Shown piece after piece: positions 1 through 7,691 of a stretch of 64,000 bases of DNA (position 1 is the stretch's first letter; each line of letters begins with the position of its first letter). This DNA comes from Rippkaea orientalis PCC 8801. Lineage in GTDB: Bacteria > Cyanobacteriota > Cyanobacteriia > Cyanobacteriales > Microcystaceae. Made by a program: the position numbers and the translations under genes. The stretch spans positions 1,860,001 through 1,924,000 of the forward strand of contig NC_011726.1 of the NCBI RefSeq assembly GCF_000021805.1, in the 5' to 3' direction. Below the pieces are notes generated by a model. The model was not told the DNA's origin. It saw only the letters and a program-made list of their open reading frames with translations, and made no database searches.

Positions 1-452
1 AAAATTGTCGTCAATGTCTAGAAATAATCTTACAAAATCGTTATTATTTAGTCATGACACAAGAGATTCGTCAAGAATGGAGAAAACATCAATCAAAGTA
101 TGCTCAAACATGGTTGAAACTGATGGTTTCTCGCAAAAGAGTAAAATCATTAAATCTATCTATTGATCAAGCTTTATGGACACAAATAGAAACCTTCGCA
201 GAAACGGATAAACAAAGAGGTATAATGATTAAAGATATCCATTTAATAGAAGCAGCGATCGCCACTGATAAAAGAATTATTACTCTTGATGATAAAGTGA
301 GGTTATTATTTGCTAAGATTGCTATTAATATTGATCAATTAAAAGGAATTATTTGGGTCAATCCTAGCAAGGAAGAAGAAAATGTAATTATCTGGTTAGA
401 AAATGGAGCACCTTTTGAAATTAATCGTTCTCTAGAATCGTTGATTAATTAA
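1..452 (+). CDS. PIN-domain protein, 5' end outside window
   Basis: The reading frame is open to the left edge of the window, and the upstream residues (NCRQCLEIILQNRYYLV) join smoothly to the ATG at position 54. That ATG is therefore probably internal and the gene starts outside the window. The C-terminal half contains DIHLIEAAIATDKRIITLDD, a typical PIN-nuclease tail with acidic residues that would coordinate the metal. PIN proteins are usually Mg-dependent RNases and often toxins of VapBC-type pairs. A partner antitoxin would have to lie upstream, outside the window. The residues after the PIN core (about 35) are less typical. The assignment rests on motif appearance only. Confidence 0.65.
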   Translation, partial: NCRQCLEIILQNRYYLVMTQEIRQEWRKHQSKYAQTWLKLMVSRKRVKSLNLSIDQALWTQIETFAETDKQRGIMIKDIHLIEAAIATDKRIITLDDKVRLLFAKIAINIDQLKGIIWVNPSKEEENVIIWLENGAPFEINRSLESLIN

Positions 453-530
453 GGTAAAAATTCTTGGATCTCCCAGACAAAAAAAGCCATTTGCATTGCA
501 AAATCTCTTTATTTTTTACCTTACCACTAT

Positions 531-558
531 GTAGAGACGTTTAATGAAACGCCTCTAC
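531..558. repeat. GTAGAG-type palindrome, possible terminator
   Basis: Two 12-nt arms, GTAGAGACGTTT and AAACGCCTCTAC, are separated by AATG, with one mismatch in the stem. The hairpin lies between the convergent PIN gene and the nifO-type gene and may terminate transcription from either side. It is one copy of a dispersed palindrome family seen across the window. Confidence 0.6.
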
Positions 559-594
559 AAAAAGGGAATATTTCACCCAGATTTGTATAATTAA

Positions 595-996
595 TCAATG
601 GCTACGAGGACAGGTTTCTAAGTCTTCTATAACAGAATCCTTCGCTTTTAACCCAATCCAACTATCAATATAATCCAGATCAAAACCCACCTGACAAACA
701 TCCTCTACTTGAATTAAAGGGCGACGAATTAACAGAGGATCAACTATCATTAATTTGAGGGCGGTTTCCTCATCTAATTGGGAGGGAATAATCTCACCGG
801 ATTTAATACGAGGGGCAGTAGGATTAAACCATTCTTTGACCGGTCTATTGCCAAAAAACTGCCTCAATCTTTCGGTTGTCCAAGAGGTAGTTAAGAGGTT
901 ATGAACGACAAGATCATGGCCTGCCCCTTGTAGCAAATTCTTCTGTTTGGTGTTATTAATACACCCAGGTTTTTCGTAAAAAATCACGTTAGCCAT
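595..996 (-). CDS. nifO: NifO-type nitrogenase-associated ArsC/Spx-like protein
   Basis: A 133-residue protein with the thioredoxin-like ArsC/Spx fold pattern. It begins with a beta strand and a single Cys (VIFYEKPGCINNTKQ) and has the RRPLIQV motif typical of the family near residue 91. Homologues in nif clusters are annotated as nitrogenase-associated protein or NifO. The exact role is unclear, and molybdenum or redox handling has been suggested for relatives. It is the last gene of the minus-strand nif operon. Its start overlaps the end of the upstream ferredoxin-like gene by 8 bp, which suggests translational coupling. The family is recognised with good confidence; the symbol is less certain. 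Confidence 0.75.
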   Translation of the reverse strand: MANVIFYEKPGCINNTKQKNLLQGAGHDLVVHNLLTTSWTTERLRQFFGNRPVKEWFNPTAPRIKSGEIIPSQLDEETALKLMIVDPLLIRRPLIQVEDVCQVGFDLDYIDSWIGLKAKDSVIEDLETCPRSH

Positions 997-1585
997 TGTT
1001 TTGTAGAGTTTCTAAATAGTGGTCACGGAGTAAGTTATCAATGGTCTTGGGATTTGGTTTACTACACTTAGCTTTCCCTGGCATTAAAATCATGTTAGGG
1101 GCTTTACTACAGCGTTTCTGACAACTCGTTTTCTGAATTGTTACAGATTCTTCTAACCCTAAACGGCAAAGGGTTTTTTGGAGTTCTTCATAGAGTTGTC
1201 TGCCTCCATTTTTGGCACAATCTGACTTATTACATAACAAAATTTTGCCTTTTTTGGAACAACTTGATGGAGCAGTTTCTAGAGAATTTGTTGTTTTATT
1301 CTCTTTGCATTCTAGGCTACAACTTAATCGGTTAACCTGAAAAGCTTTAAGTTTAAATTCACTAAAACTACCTTTAAATTTTTGTTCTCCTAACACCTGA
1401 ATCCAATCACCAGAAGCTAAACCAGTCCCTAAAGAACCCCTTAACCCTTTATCAAGTTTAATGCGTAATTCCCGTTTATCTATCGATAATCGAAGGGATT
1501 TTAGTTGACCATTAGGTTTACTAATAAAGCCCAGAAACTGTCCTTCTAGTTGAAAAGATAACGATTGGTAGTGAACTGAATCCAT
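989..1585 (-). CDS. (2Fe-2S) ferredoxin thioredoxin-like domain protein of the nif cluster
   Basis: The C-terminal ~90 residues carry the four cysteines of a thioredoxin-like (2Fe-2S) ferredoxin: ILLCNKSDCAKNGG, then SCQKRC and KCSKPNP. The N-terminal half (about residues 1-90) is a separate beta-rich domain of the kind found in other cyanobacterial ferredoxin-like proteins. The frame could begin at 1711, but the first 42 codons of that version lie in a heptamer repeat tract and give a Cys/Leu/Thr-rich artefact. The ATG at 1585, preceded by GGAGAA, is the better start and gives 198 residues. The gene sits between nifT and the nifO-type gene, so an electron-transfer or sensing role in nitrogen fixation is inferred. 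Confidence 0.7.
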   Translation of the reverse strand: MDSVHYQSLSFQLEGQFLGFISKPNGQLKSLRLSIDKRELRIKLDKGLRGSLGTGLASGDWIQVLGEQKFKGSFSEFKLKAFQVNRLSCSLECKENKTTNSLETAPSSCSKKGKILLCNKSDCAKNGGRQLYEELQKTLCRLGLEESVTIQKTSCQKRCSKAPNMILMPGKAKCSKPNPKTIDNLLRDHYLETLQNNG

Positions 1586-1606
1586 AATTAAATTCTCCGT
1601 GACTAA

Positions 1607-1757
1607 GACAGTGAACAGTAAACAGTGAACAGTGAACAGTGAACAGTAAACAGTGAGCAATGAACAGTTAGAATGGTACTCAAATCTTAAAAACGATTGT
1701 CCATTGCTCATTGCCTATTGCCTATTGCCTATTGCCTATTGCCTATTAATTATTAAA
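1607..1757. repeat. Heptameric STRR tracts
   Basis: Two adjacent tracts of short tandem repeats fill the gap between nifT and the ferredoxin-like gene. The first is built from GAACAGT/AAACAGT units and the second from CCTATTG units repeated five or more times. This is the cyanobacterial STRR pattern. No gene is seen in it. Confidence 0.85.
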
Positions 1758-1953
1758 GCTTTTTCGCTTCAAAGGTTTGGGGCAATTTAATATCATCAGT
1801 GAGTCCAGGAAATTGTAATTCCCACCCATTGGCTAACGTCAAAACTCTTCCTTCTTCACTATCAGTTTGACTAACCACAACTTCCTCTAAGTCCTTCTTA
1901 GGAACATAGACAGATAAATCACCTGATCCATTACGGCGTAACATAACTTTCAT
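1753..1953 (-). CDS. nifT: NifT/FixU family protein
   Basis: A 66-residue protein beginning MKVMLRRNGSGDLSVYVPKK and ending with GWELQFPGL, both characteristic of the small NifT/FixU family. The family is found only in nif clusters and is not essential in the organisms tested; its biochemical role is unknown. Length and position next to nifZ fit the family. An AAGGAG-like ribosome site lies just upstream on the minus strand. It is cotranscribed in all likelihood with nifZ and nifV, although an STRR tract separates it from nifZ. Confidence 0.9.
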   Translation of the reverse strand: MKVMLRRNGSGDLSVYVPKKDLEEVVVSQTDSEEGRVLTLANGWELQFPGLTDDIKLPQTFEAKKL

Positions 1954-1961
1954 AACAAACT

Positions 1962-2050
1962 CCTTGAATAGTGAATAGTGAACAGTGAATAGTTAATAGT
2001 TAACAGTTAACAACTAACTATGGATAATCAATAGTTATCAATTATTGATT
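1962..2050. repeat. STRR heptamer tract
   Basis: Tandem AATAGTG/AACAGTG/AATAGTT-type heptamers fill the nifZ-nifT gap and grade into an AT-rich ATTGATTATCA repeat. No coding potential is seen. Confidence 0.8.
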
Positions 2051-2051
2051 A

Positions 2052-2366
2052 TCAATTATCAATTAGATAATGGCTATTTGAAGTAACAACTTCAGGGGGA
2101 TTATCAACAGATACTAATTCCTTGCGACGACAACCCACAACTATGCCACTTTCTAGGAAATGAACAGCATAAATATAGTACATTTGCAGATAAGTACCGA
2201 TGCTAATGACATAACCAACATCGCCCTTTTTCGCTAACGTTTGGCCGATTTCTTTACCAGGAAACGTGCCATCATTGCGAATCATTTTACGAAGACGGAC
2301 TTTTTCCTCCATTTCAAAAGCAGGGGGATCGTTGATTTCGATTTCGCCAGGGTTATATAATCCCAT
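2052..2366 (-). CDS. nifZ: NifZ
   Basis: A 104-residue protein with the NifZ core: the acidic start GEIEINDPPAFEMEEKVRLR, then the GDVGYVISIGTYLQ segment and a C-terminal strand with GCRRKEL. NifZ takes part in maturation of the second P-cluster of the MoFe protein in Azotobacter. The start codon lies inside the end of nifV (14-bp overlap), so translation is probably coupled to nifV. Length is normal for cyanobacterial NifZ. Confidence 0.92.
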   Translation of the reverse strand: MGLYNPGEIEINDPPAFEMEEKVRLRKMIRNDGTFPGKEIGQTLAKKGDVGYVISIGTYLQMYYIYAVHFLESGIVVGCRRKELVSVDNPPEVVTSNSHYLIDN

Positions 2367-3486
2367 GGGACACTCTCCTATTGGGTACTAACTCAAGTAA
2401 TTCATCAACCGTTAAACTGCGTTTCATCTGAACCGACAAATTTCGCACCGCCTCTAGAACAAATTGGGCTTCCTCACGGTCTAAAGTAATGCCATGTTGT
2501 CCTAGTACATTAGAGACTAAATGCCGGCCAGAATGTTTGCCCACCACTAAACGCCTTTCCATCCCAATTTCTTCAGGGGCAAAGGGTTCATAGGTTTGAG
2601 GGTTTTTCAGGACTCCATGGGCATGAATACCCGACTCATGGGCAAAGGCATTATCTCCAACGATCGCCTTCCATGGGGGCAGTTGATACCCCGAAGCTGT
2701 GACGACCAATTGTGATAATTCCCGCAACCGACGGGTATTAATGTCCAATTTGACTTTGTACAGTTGCTTCAAAGCCATGACCATCTCCTCAAGGGCTGCA
2801 TTGCCCGCCCTTTCTCCTAAGCCGTTAACGGTGGTATTAACGGAAGTTGCCCCCGCTTGTAACCCCGCTAAAGCATTAGCCGTGGCTAGGCCAAAATCAT
2901 TGTGGGTGTGCATTTCGATGGGAATAGAGACAGACTGAACCAATTTACCGACTTTTTCGGTGGTGGTTGCCGGATCGAGAATACCTACCGTATCGCAAAA
3001 GCGAAAACGAGAAGCCCCCCAATCTTGGGCAGAACCCGCCACATCGAGTAAAAATGATTCGACAGCCCTAGAGGAGTCTTCCGCCCCGACAGAGACAAAT
3101 AAACCGCGATCCAAGGCAAAATTCAGAGTATCCTGTAGCCGTTCTAAGACAACACGACAATTCCCTTGAAACTTGGCTTGAATTTGGACTTCAGAGACGG
3201 GGATGGAAATATGAACCCTTCTCAGTCCACAGGCGATAGAAGCCTCAATATCGGAGCGATTCGCTCGATTCCAACCTAAAAGGTCAGTTTTTAAGCCTAA
3301 TTTGGCAATAGTGGTAATGGCTTGGGCTTCGCTGCCTCCCATGGCAGGGATACCGACTTCCAATTCAGGAATACCCATGGCATCCATCAAGACAGCCAAG
3401 GAGATTTTTTCGTCAGGGGTAAAGACAATGCCCGCCGCTTGTTCTCCATCGCGCAGGGTGGTATCGTTAATGTTAACGTAGTCCAT
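2353..3486 (-). CDS. nifV: Homocitrate synthase
   Basis: NifV condenses acetyl-CoA with 2-oxoglutarate to homocitrate, the organic ligand of FeMo-co. The 377-residue sequence has the LeuA/NifV TIM-barrel signatures: NDTTLRDGEQAAGI at the N-terminus (acid and substrate site), EMHTHNDFGLATANALAG (the metal-binding HxH), and NTTVNGLGERAGNAALEE. The HESGIHAHG motif near residue 280 is also present. The protein stops after the catalytic region and has no LeuA regulatory domain, as expected for NifV. It is followed by nifZ with a 14-bp overlap. It could be confused with isopropylmalate synthase on sequence alone, but length and context support NifV. Confidence 0.95.
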   Translation of the reverse strand: MDYVNINDTTLRDGEQAAGIVFTPDEKISLAVLMDAMGIPELEVGIPAMGGSEAQAITTIAKLGLKTDLLGWNRANRSDIEASIACGLRRVHISIPVSEVQIQAKFQGNCRVVLERLQDTLNFALDRGLFVSVGAEDSSRAVESFLLDVAGSAQDWGASRFRFCDTVGILDPATTTEKVGKLVQSVSIPIEMHTHNDFGLATANALAGLQAGATSVNTTVNGLGERAGNAALEEMVMALKQLYKVKLDINTRRLRELSQLVVTASGYQLPPWKAIVGDNAFAHESGIHAHGVLKNPQTYEPFAPEEIGMERRLVVGKHSGRHLVSNVLGQHGITLDREEAQFVLEAVRNLSVQMKRSLTVDELLELVPNRRVSHGII

Positions 3487-3535
3487 TTGACGTTGAACTC
3501 CTCAACAAATTAGGCGAGAATTTGCTACAATATTT

Positions 3536-3748
3536 TTAAGGAAATTGAAATTGAATTTGGGCATCAAGCCAGTCCCAGATTCTTTGCAATTGCGAGCGAG
3601 AAATTAACCCATACTGCCACAGCAGCATTGGGATAGGATCGCCTGGGGACTGTCGGTTGTTGAGAGCAACCGCCAAGTCATCCCTAGAGAGCGCGATTTC
3701 CTGTTGTAAAAATTGACTAAATTCCGTAGAAATTGAATTGAATTCCAT
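3536..3748 (-). CDS. DUF2949 family small protein
   Basis: A 70-residue acidic protein. The region LLWQYGLISRSQLQRIWDW near residues 43-60 matches the pattern of the cyanobacterial DUF2949 family, whose function is unknown. It lies 49 bp upstream of nifV and in the same direction, so it is probably part of the nifP-nifV operon. The overlapping 63-codon frame at 3604-3795 is rejected as a shadow. The first codons are part of a ~24-nt segment that recurs at 5313-5336. Confidence 0.6.
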   Translation of the reverse strand: MEFNSISTEFSQFLQQEIALSRDDLAVALNNRQSPGDPIPMLLWQYGLISRSQLQRIWDWLDAQIQFQFP

Positions 3749-3845
3749 GACAGCACTAGGTGATTAAGAGTCACAAGACTTGCGATATTCAGCAAGTTAG
3801 AAAGCTTGGGGAAAAAAGCGGGTGAAAAATCTTGCGTTCAGGGTT

Positions 3846-4124
3846 TTAGTCCTTGTTGGACTTGATCGAGGAGGGATCAACCGTCTCCCAACAACGTTGT
3901 AGCCAGTCTATCAATTCTTGACGAGACGCGATCGCCTGATAGACCGTACTCCGCAGCAAAATGGCCTGAAGACTATGTTCAATTTCGACCCAAAGGGACC
4001 CATCTTCGGGACACCAACAAGGGATCATTAATTCTTGAAGACGATGGTGGACTAACCAACGGTCATAGCGAGAAATTTTCTCAACTTGACTGATTAACGC
4101 ATCGGGATGGGATGGTGTAATCAT
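3846..4124 (-). CDS. Asr1405/Asl0597-type nif-cluster protein
   Basis: A 92-residue protein with the pattern SRYDRWLVHHRLQELMIPCW in the first half and LRSTVYQAIASRQELIDWLQ in the second. This is the appearance of the Asr1405/Asl0597 family found in cyanobacterial nif clusters. No function is established. It follows nifP by 10 bp and is almost certainly in the same transcript. The Cys in PCWCPEDGS (CxC) could bind a metal, but that is speculation. Confidence 0.7.
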   Translation of the reverse strand: MITPSHPDALISQVEKISRYDRWLVHHRLQELMIPCWCPEDGSLWVEIEHSLQAILLRSTVYQAIASRQELIDWLQRCWETVDPSSIKSNKD

Positions 4125-4134
4125 AATGATAGGA

Positions 4135-4872
4135 CTAGGGTGAGGGTAAATTCTGTATCTTTTGTTCCAATTGCTCGATGCGATCGAGTAAGCTGCGCAT
4201 CACTTGAGCTTCGATATCGGGCAATTTTCCGTGTTCGAGGGGACAACCCCGACCACTACGCGAAATAATCCGACCCGGTACTCCTACCACCGTACAATCA
4301 CTGGGAACATCTCGCAGGACAATGGAACCTGCACCAATACGGACGTGATCCCCGATGTTCAGATTTCCCAAAACCTTCGCCCCGGCCCCCACCACCACAT
4401 TATTCCCCAAAGTTGGATGGCGTTTTCCAGTTTCTTTCCCGGTTCCCCCTAGGGTGACATTTTGGTAAATCAGGCAATTATCCCCAATAATCGCCGTTTC
4501 TCCAATAACGACCCCCATTCCGTGGTCAATAAAGACCCCTTGGCCAATGGTTGCCCCCGGATGGATTTCAATTCCCGTAAAAAATCGCCCTAAATGCGAA
4601 AGAAAACGCGGAAAAAAAGGAACTTGGTGACTCCAGAGCCAATGGGAGAAGCGATGCAAGGCCAAAGCGTGAAACCCTGGATAGCAACAGAGGACTTCTA
4701 ACCAATTGCGGGCGGCGGGATCGCGTCTAAAGATAATCTGAAAATCCCGTTTTAGGTTTCCCCAAAGGGTTAAACTCTCAAAAGAAGTATCCGATAAAGC
4801 AGTAGTCGAGGCTTCTAGGGGGCGGCCTCGACTGCTAGCATGGTTGTGTCTAAGCGGTATGGATCCAAACAT
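4135..4872 (-). CDS. nifP: Serine O-acetyltransferase, nif-linked
   Basis: Makes O-acetylserine from serine and acetyl-CoA, the precursor of cysteine and so of sulfide for Fe-S cluster and FeMo-co synthesis. The C-terminal half is a left-handed beta-helix of hexapeptide repeats (IGQGVFIDHGMGVVIGETA, IGDNCLIYQNVTLGG), with the catalytic DHG motif and the GTGKETGKRHP loop of CysE. An N-terminal helical domain (RDPAARNWLEVLCCYPGFHA) is present. About 35 extra residues rich in Ser precede it. A LLDRIEQLEQKI coiled-coil segment ends the protein. It heads the minus-strand nif operon, so nifP is preferred over housekeeping cysE. Confidence 0.88.
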   Translation of the reverse strand: MFGSIPLRHNHASSRGRPLEASTTALSDTSFESLTLWGNLKRDFQIIFRRDPAARNWLEVLCCYPGFHALALHRFSHWLWSHQVPFFPRFLSHLGRFFTGIEIHPGATIGQGVFIDHGMGVVIGETAIIGDNCLIYQNVTLGGTGKETGKRHPTLGNNVVVGAGAKVLGNLNIGDHVRIGAGSIVLRDVPSDCTVVGVPGRIISRSGRGCPLEHGKLPDIEAQVMRSLLDRIEQLEQKIQNLPSP

Positions 4873-5038
4873 TAAATTCCGTGGTTCTACATAGACTTAG
4901 TTGTTATGCTTATACCAAGTTACCTTTTGGGTGAAGTAACAAATGAGGTTAGTCAAGTTGATTAGGTTAATCACGACTGTACTCAAGTTAGAAAAAAGCT
5001 TATTAGATCAAGGGTTAAGGCATCTACGATTTTTTTTT

Positions 5039-5110
5039 GAGGTCGGGGGTCTAGTATTTTTTCATTAGGGGGTCAGTATTTATGGGTTGGGGTGACAGTA
5101 TTTATGCACT
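5039..5110 (+). repeat. Left arm of an imperfect inverted repeat made of three 22-nt units
   Basis: The heptamer AGTATTT starts at 5053, 5075 and 5097, exactly 22 nt apart each time, with G-rich spacers (TAGGGGGTC, GGGGTGAC). The segment ends in GCACTCA. It matches, in inverted orientation, the arm at 5584-5660. Confidence 0.7.
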
Positions 5111-5428
5111 CAAGCTAAAAGACAGTCAGGGTCAGGCTTAAACTCGAATTTAAGGGGGATTGTAAAGCCTCGGATTAGGAACTCAGTTAAATTTGTTACA
5201 ACAAGGGATAAAACCTTTATATCATCAGTATTTTAGACATTTTTGTTCTGGAGAAAAACTAAAGGTTGAGTTTAAGCAAGACCTGCCAAAAAAAAATGTT
5301 ACATTGGATACAGAATTGAATTCCGTGACAGCACTGGAGAAGCTAGGAAACGCTTACTCCGGTTTTTTTTAGGGGGAATGGGGAACAGGGAACAGGGAAC
5401 AGGCAATGGGCAATAGCCCCAATATATT

Positions 5429-5509
5429 CCCCCACTCTCCCACTCCCCCACTCTCCCACTCCCCCACTCTCCCACTCCCCCACTCTCCCACTCCCCCACT
5501 CCCCCACTC
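5429..5509. repeat. C-rich tandem repeat
   Basis: About eight imperfect copies of CCCACTCTC/CCCACTCCC lie in tandem. The opposite strand is G-rich. It yields open frames coding for GVGEWESG-type repeats on the minus strand, which are not real proteins. Confidence 0.85.
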
Positions 5510-5583
5510 ATGAGTGCAACTCAACCCCGCAACCAGCAGGGCTATTAAAACGAGCCAAACCTGTGCCAGTTCAGGGATTGACC

Positions 5584-5660
5584 CTGAGTGTATAAATACC
5601 CGTATCCCTATGGAAAAATACTGAAACCCGATCCAAAAAATACTCAATCCCCCTACCCTA
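5584..5660 (-). repeat. Right arm of the inverted repeat made of 22-nt units
   Basis: Reading the minus strand, the heptamers AGTATTT, AGTATTT and GGTATTT lie at 5638-5644, 5616-5622 and 5594-5600, again with 22-nt spacing. The spacers are G-rich and the arm ends in ACACTCA. Aligned with the left arm, roughly two thirds of positions agree. Confidence 0.7.
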
Positions 5661-5744
5661 ACAATTTTTTAACCCGTCTCAAAACTAGATAGGGAGAAGG
5701 TTTAACTATTGAAGTACATCGTAATAAATCCAATCAATCTGAAC

Positions 5745-5922
5745 TCAGGCAGCCTGATCATCAACCCTTAGAGGGGGGTGGTATAACTTGTCATAACGCC
5801 AAAGACGAATAGTCCATTGTTTTATCCCTTGCGATGGTGAACACCGCTATGCGGAAGGCATTCAGGCTAAAGGCAAAAAGTTAAGCGTAACACCGTTTTA
5901 ACTTTGACCCCTGTCTTCAGGC
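5745..5922 (+). promoter_or_regulatory. Candidate nifB control region with TCAGGC motifs
   Basis: A perfect dyad TCAGGC-A-GCCTGA occupies 5745-5757. TCAGGC recurs at 5862-5867 and 5917-5922, the last two inside TTCAGGCT contexts flanked by GCATT/AATGC halves. The spacing ahead of nifB suits an activator site, and CnfR-type activators are known to drive nifB and nifP in non-heterocystous cyanobacteria. Linking this motif to any regulator is inference. Confidence 0.35.
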
Positions 5923-6001
5923 TGAATGCTAAGTGCTAGAGCAAGCGACCGATGGCTCTTACAAGTCATCTCTCAATCACCCTCTAATCCTACGGAATTC
6001 A

Positions 6002-7477
6002 ATGTTACAATCCACCGGTCTAATTAACTCTGACTCATCGGCGGCCAAGCAAGCAAAACCTTGTGGCGGTTCCTCGGCTCATAAGTCCCCTGGAGCCTCT
6101 GGTTGCAGTTCTTCCAATACCCAAGCGATCGCACCTGATATTCAGGAACGCATTGCCAAACACCCTTGTTATAGCGAAGATGCCCATCACCACTATGCCC
6201 GCTTGCACGTTGCGGTTGCTCCTGCCTGTAATATTCAATGCAACTATTGCAATCGCAAGTATGACTGTGCCAATGAAAGCCGTCCTGGGGTCGTCAGCGA
6301 AGTTCTGACTCCCGAAGAAGCCGCCCATAAAGCCTTAGTCATTGCCGGAAAGATTCCCCAAATGACCGTTTTAGGAATTGCAGGGCCTGGAGATCCTTTA
6401 GCCAACCCAGAGCAAACTTTTCGTACCTTTGAATTGGTGGCGGAGAAAGCTCCTGATATTAAACTCTGTTTGTCGAGTAATGGCTTAATGTTACCCGATT
6501 ATATTGATCGCATCAAAGAACTCAAAATTGATCATGTCACCTTAACCATCAACATGATTGACCCTGAAATTGGGGAAAAAATCTATCCTTGGGTGCGCTT
6601 CAACCGCAAACGCTACAAAGGCCTTGAAGGGGTAAAAATCCTCCATGAACGGCAAATGGAAAGCCTCGATGCCCTCAGAGAAGCGAATATCCTTTGCAAA
6701 GTTAACTCTGTTATGATTCCAGGGATCAACGATCATCACCTGGCCGAAGTTAACGAACTGATTCGTTCTAAGGGTGCATTCCTCCACAATATTATGCCCC
6801 TGATTAGTGCCCCCGAACATGGAACCCATTTTGGACTAACGGGACAACGCGGACCGACTCCTAAAGAATTAAAGACTGTTCAAGACAGTTGTTCGGGCAA
6901 CATGAAAATGATGCGTCACTGTCGTCAATGTCGCGCTGATGCCGTGGGACTGTTAGGAGAAGATCGTTCTCAGGAATTTACTAAGGACAAATTCCTCGAA
7001 ATGACCCCCGAATACGACTTAGCCAAACGGCAGGAAGTCCACGAAGACATTGAGAAATTTACCGCCGAAGTCAAGGCTGCTAAAGCACAAGTGGCTGCTA
7101 GTAAGAAAGCAAGCGGAACCAAGATTTTAGTCGCGGTTGCTACGAAAGGAAACCGTCTGGTTAACCAACATTTCGGCCATGCTAAGGAATTTCAAATCTT
7201 TGAAGTCGATGGCGTAGAGGTCAAATTTGTTGCCCACCGAAAAGTTGATCATTATTGTCAAAGTGGATACGGCGAAGAAGCCTCATTAGAGCATATTATT
7301 AAAGCAATAGGAGATTGCAAAGGAGTGCTCGCCTCTAAGATTGGTAGTTGCCCCCAAACCGAATTACGCAAAGCTGGTATAGAACCCTTTGAAGCTTACG
7401 ATGTCATCGATAAAGTGGCTTTGGATTTCTACGAGCAATATGTGCAGTCAACCCCCTTGGTAGGAGTGTCCTCATGA
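6002..7477 (+). CDS. nifB: FeMo-cofactor biosynthesis radical SAM protein NifB
   Basis: NifB fuses Fe-S clusters with a central carbide to make NifB-co, the precursor of FeMo-co. The radical-SAM cluster motif is [15 protein letters not shown], with cysteines 76, 80 and 83 counted from the chosen start. [12 protein letters not shown] (SAM binding) and [15 protein letters not shown] follow. From about residue 370 a NifX/NafY-like cofactor-binding domain is fused ([20 protein letters not shown]), the usual cyanobacterial layout. A GTG at 5933 would add 23 residues, but the ATG at 6002 matches family starts better, although its ribosome site is weak. A long Ser/Gly/Cys-rich N-terminus precedes the radical-SAM core. 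The 3' end overlaps the next ORF by 4 bp. Confidence 0.96.
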   Translation: MLQSTGLINSDSSAAKQAKPCGGSSAHKSPGASGCSSSNTQAIAPDIQERIAKHPCYSEDAHHHYARLHVAVAPACNIQCNYCNRKYDCANESRPGVVSEVLTPEEAAHKALVIAGKIPQMTVLGIAGPGDPLANPEQTFRTFELVAEKAPDIKLCLSSNGLMLPDYIDRIKELKIDHVTLTINMIDPEIGEKIYPWVRFNRKRYKGLEGVKILHERQMESLDALREANILCKVNSVMIPGINDHHLAEVNELIRSKGAFLHNIMPLISAPEHGTHFGLTGQRGPTPKELKTVQDSCSGNMKMMRHCRQCRADAVGLLGEDRSQEFTKDKFLEMTPEYDLAKRQEVHEDIEKFTAEVKAAKAQVAASKKASGTKILVAVATKGNRLVNQHFGHAKEFQIFEVDGVEVKFVAHRKVDHYCQSGYGEEASLEHIIKAIGDCKGVLASKIGSCPQTELRKAGIEPFEAYDVIDKVALDFYEQYVQSTPLVGVSS

Positions 7478-7677
7478 GTCAAGCTGTTGTCACCTGTGCA
7501 CCCACCGTTAAAGGGAAGGATCAGTCATCAACCTTCAATTCCAGTTTATCCATCACTCAGGACAATAACCCTAGCCACTGTTATAGTTGCGTTGATGATT
7601 ACCCCATTCCTCCGTGTACGGGATTTTCTAAAGATTATAGCTGTTTACCAAATGTAGATAACCACCAACAAAATTAA
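7474..7677 (+). CDS. Small Cys-rich protein between nifB and fdxN, FdxN-like tail
   Basis: A 67-residue ORF whose ATG overlaps the nifB stop (ATGA) and is preceded by AGGAG inside nifB, so translation is very probably coupled. The C-terminal part, [14 protein letters not shown] followed by YSCLPN, lines up with the second cluster region of the next gene product, FdxN (QCNHCVGSYGTPQC, FGCLPD). The CxxC-x8-C spacing is the same. It lacks the first CxxCxxC set, so it cannot hold two 4Fe-4S clusters. Cysteines lie at 8, 36, 39, 48 and 57. I recognise no named family. It may be a partial duplicate of fdxN or a small metal or cluster carrier. Confidence 0.6.
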   Translation: MSQAVVTCAPTVKGKDQSSTFNSSLSITQDNNPSHCYSCVDDYPIPPCTGFSKDYSCLPNVDNHQQN

Positions 7678-7691
7678 ATGAGGGTAGAGTC

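Larger units (their letters stand above)
4873..6001. other. Divergent nifP-nifB intergenic region
   Basis: About 1.1 kb without a convincing gene, separating the two divergent nif operons. It holds the inverted 22-nt-unit repeats at 5039-5110 and 5584-5660, a C-rich tandem repeat (5429-5509), and a poly-T run. Just ahead of nifB it has a perfect 13-bp dyad TCAGGC-A-GCCTGA (5745-5757) with two more TCAGGC copies. Short frames within 5299-5647 consist of the tandem repeat (GVGEWESG units) and are rejected as genes. Promoters for both operons must lie here, but no start site can be fixed from sequence alone. Confidence 0.7.

Noticed and set aside
1586-1711. 42-codon extension of the ferredoxin-like gene
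   Set aside because: It is encoded by heptamer repeats (SLLTVYCSLFTVHC), and a better start with GGAGAA lies at 1585.
5429-5509. Possible CRISPR-like array
   Set aside because: Repeat units are contiguous ~9-10-nt C-rich motifs without unique spacers of constant length.
5299-5647. Open frames coding for GVGEWESG-type repeats on the minus strand
   Set aside because: They arise from the C-rich tandem repeat and have no ribosome site or family resemblance.
5705-5730. GTACATCGTAATAA as an NtcA box for nifB
   Set aside because: It lacks the final C of TAC and has no TAN3T element at the expected distance.
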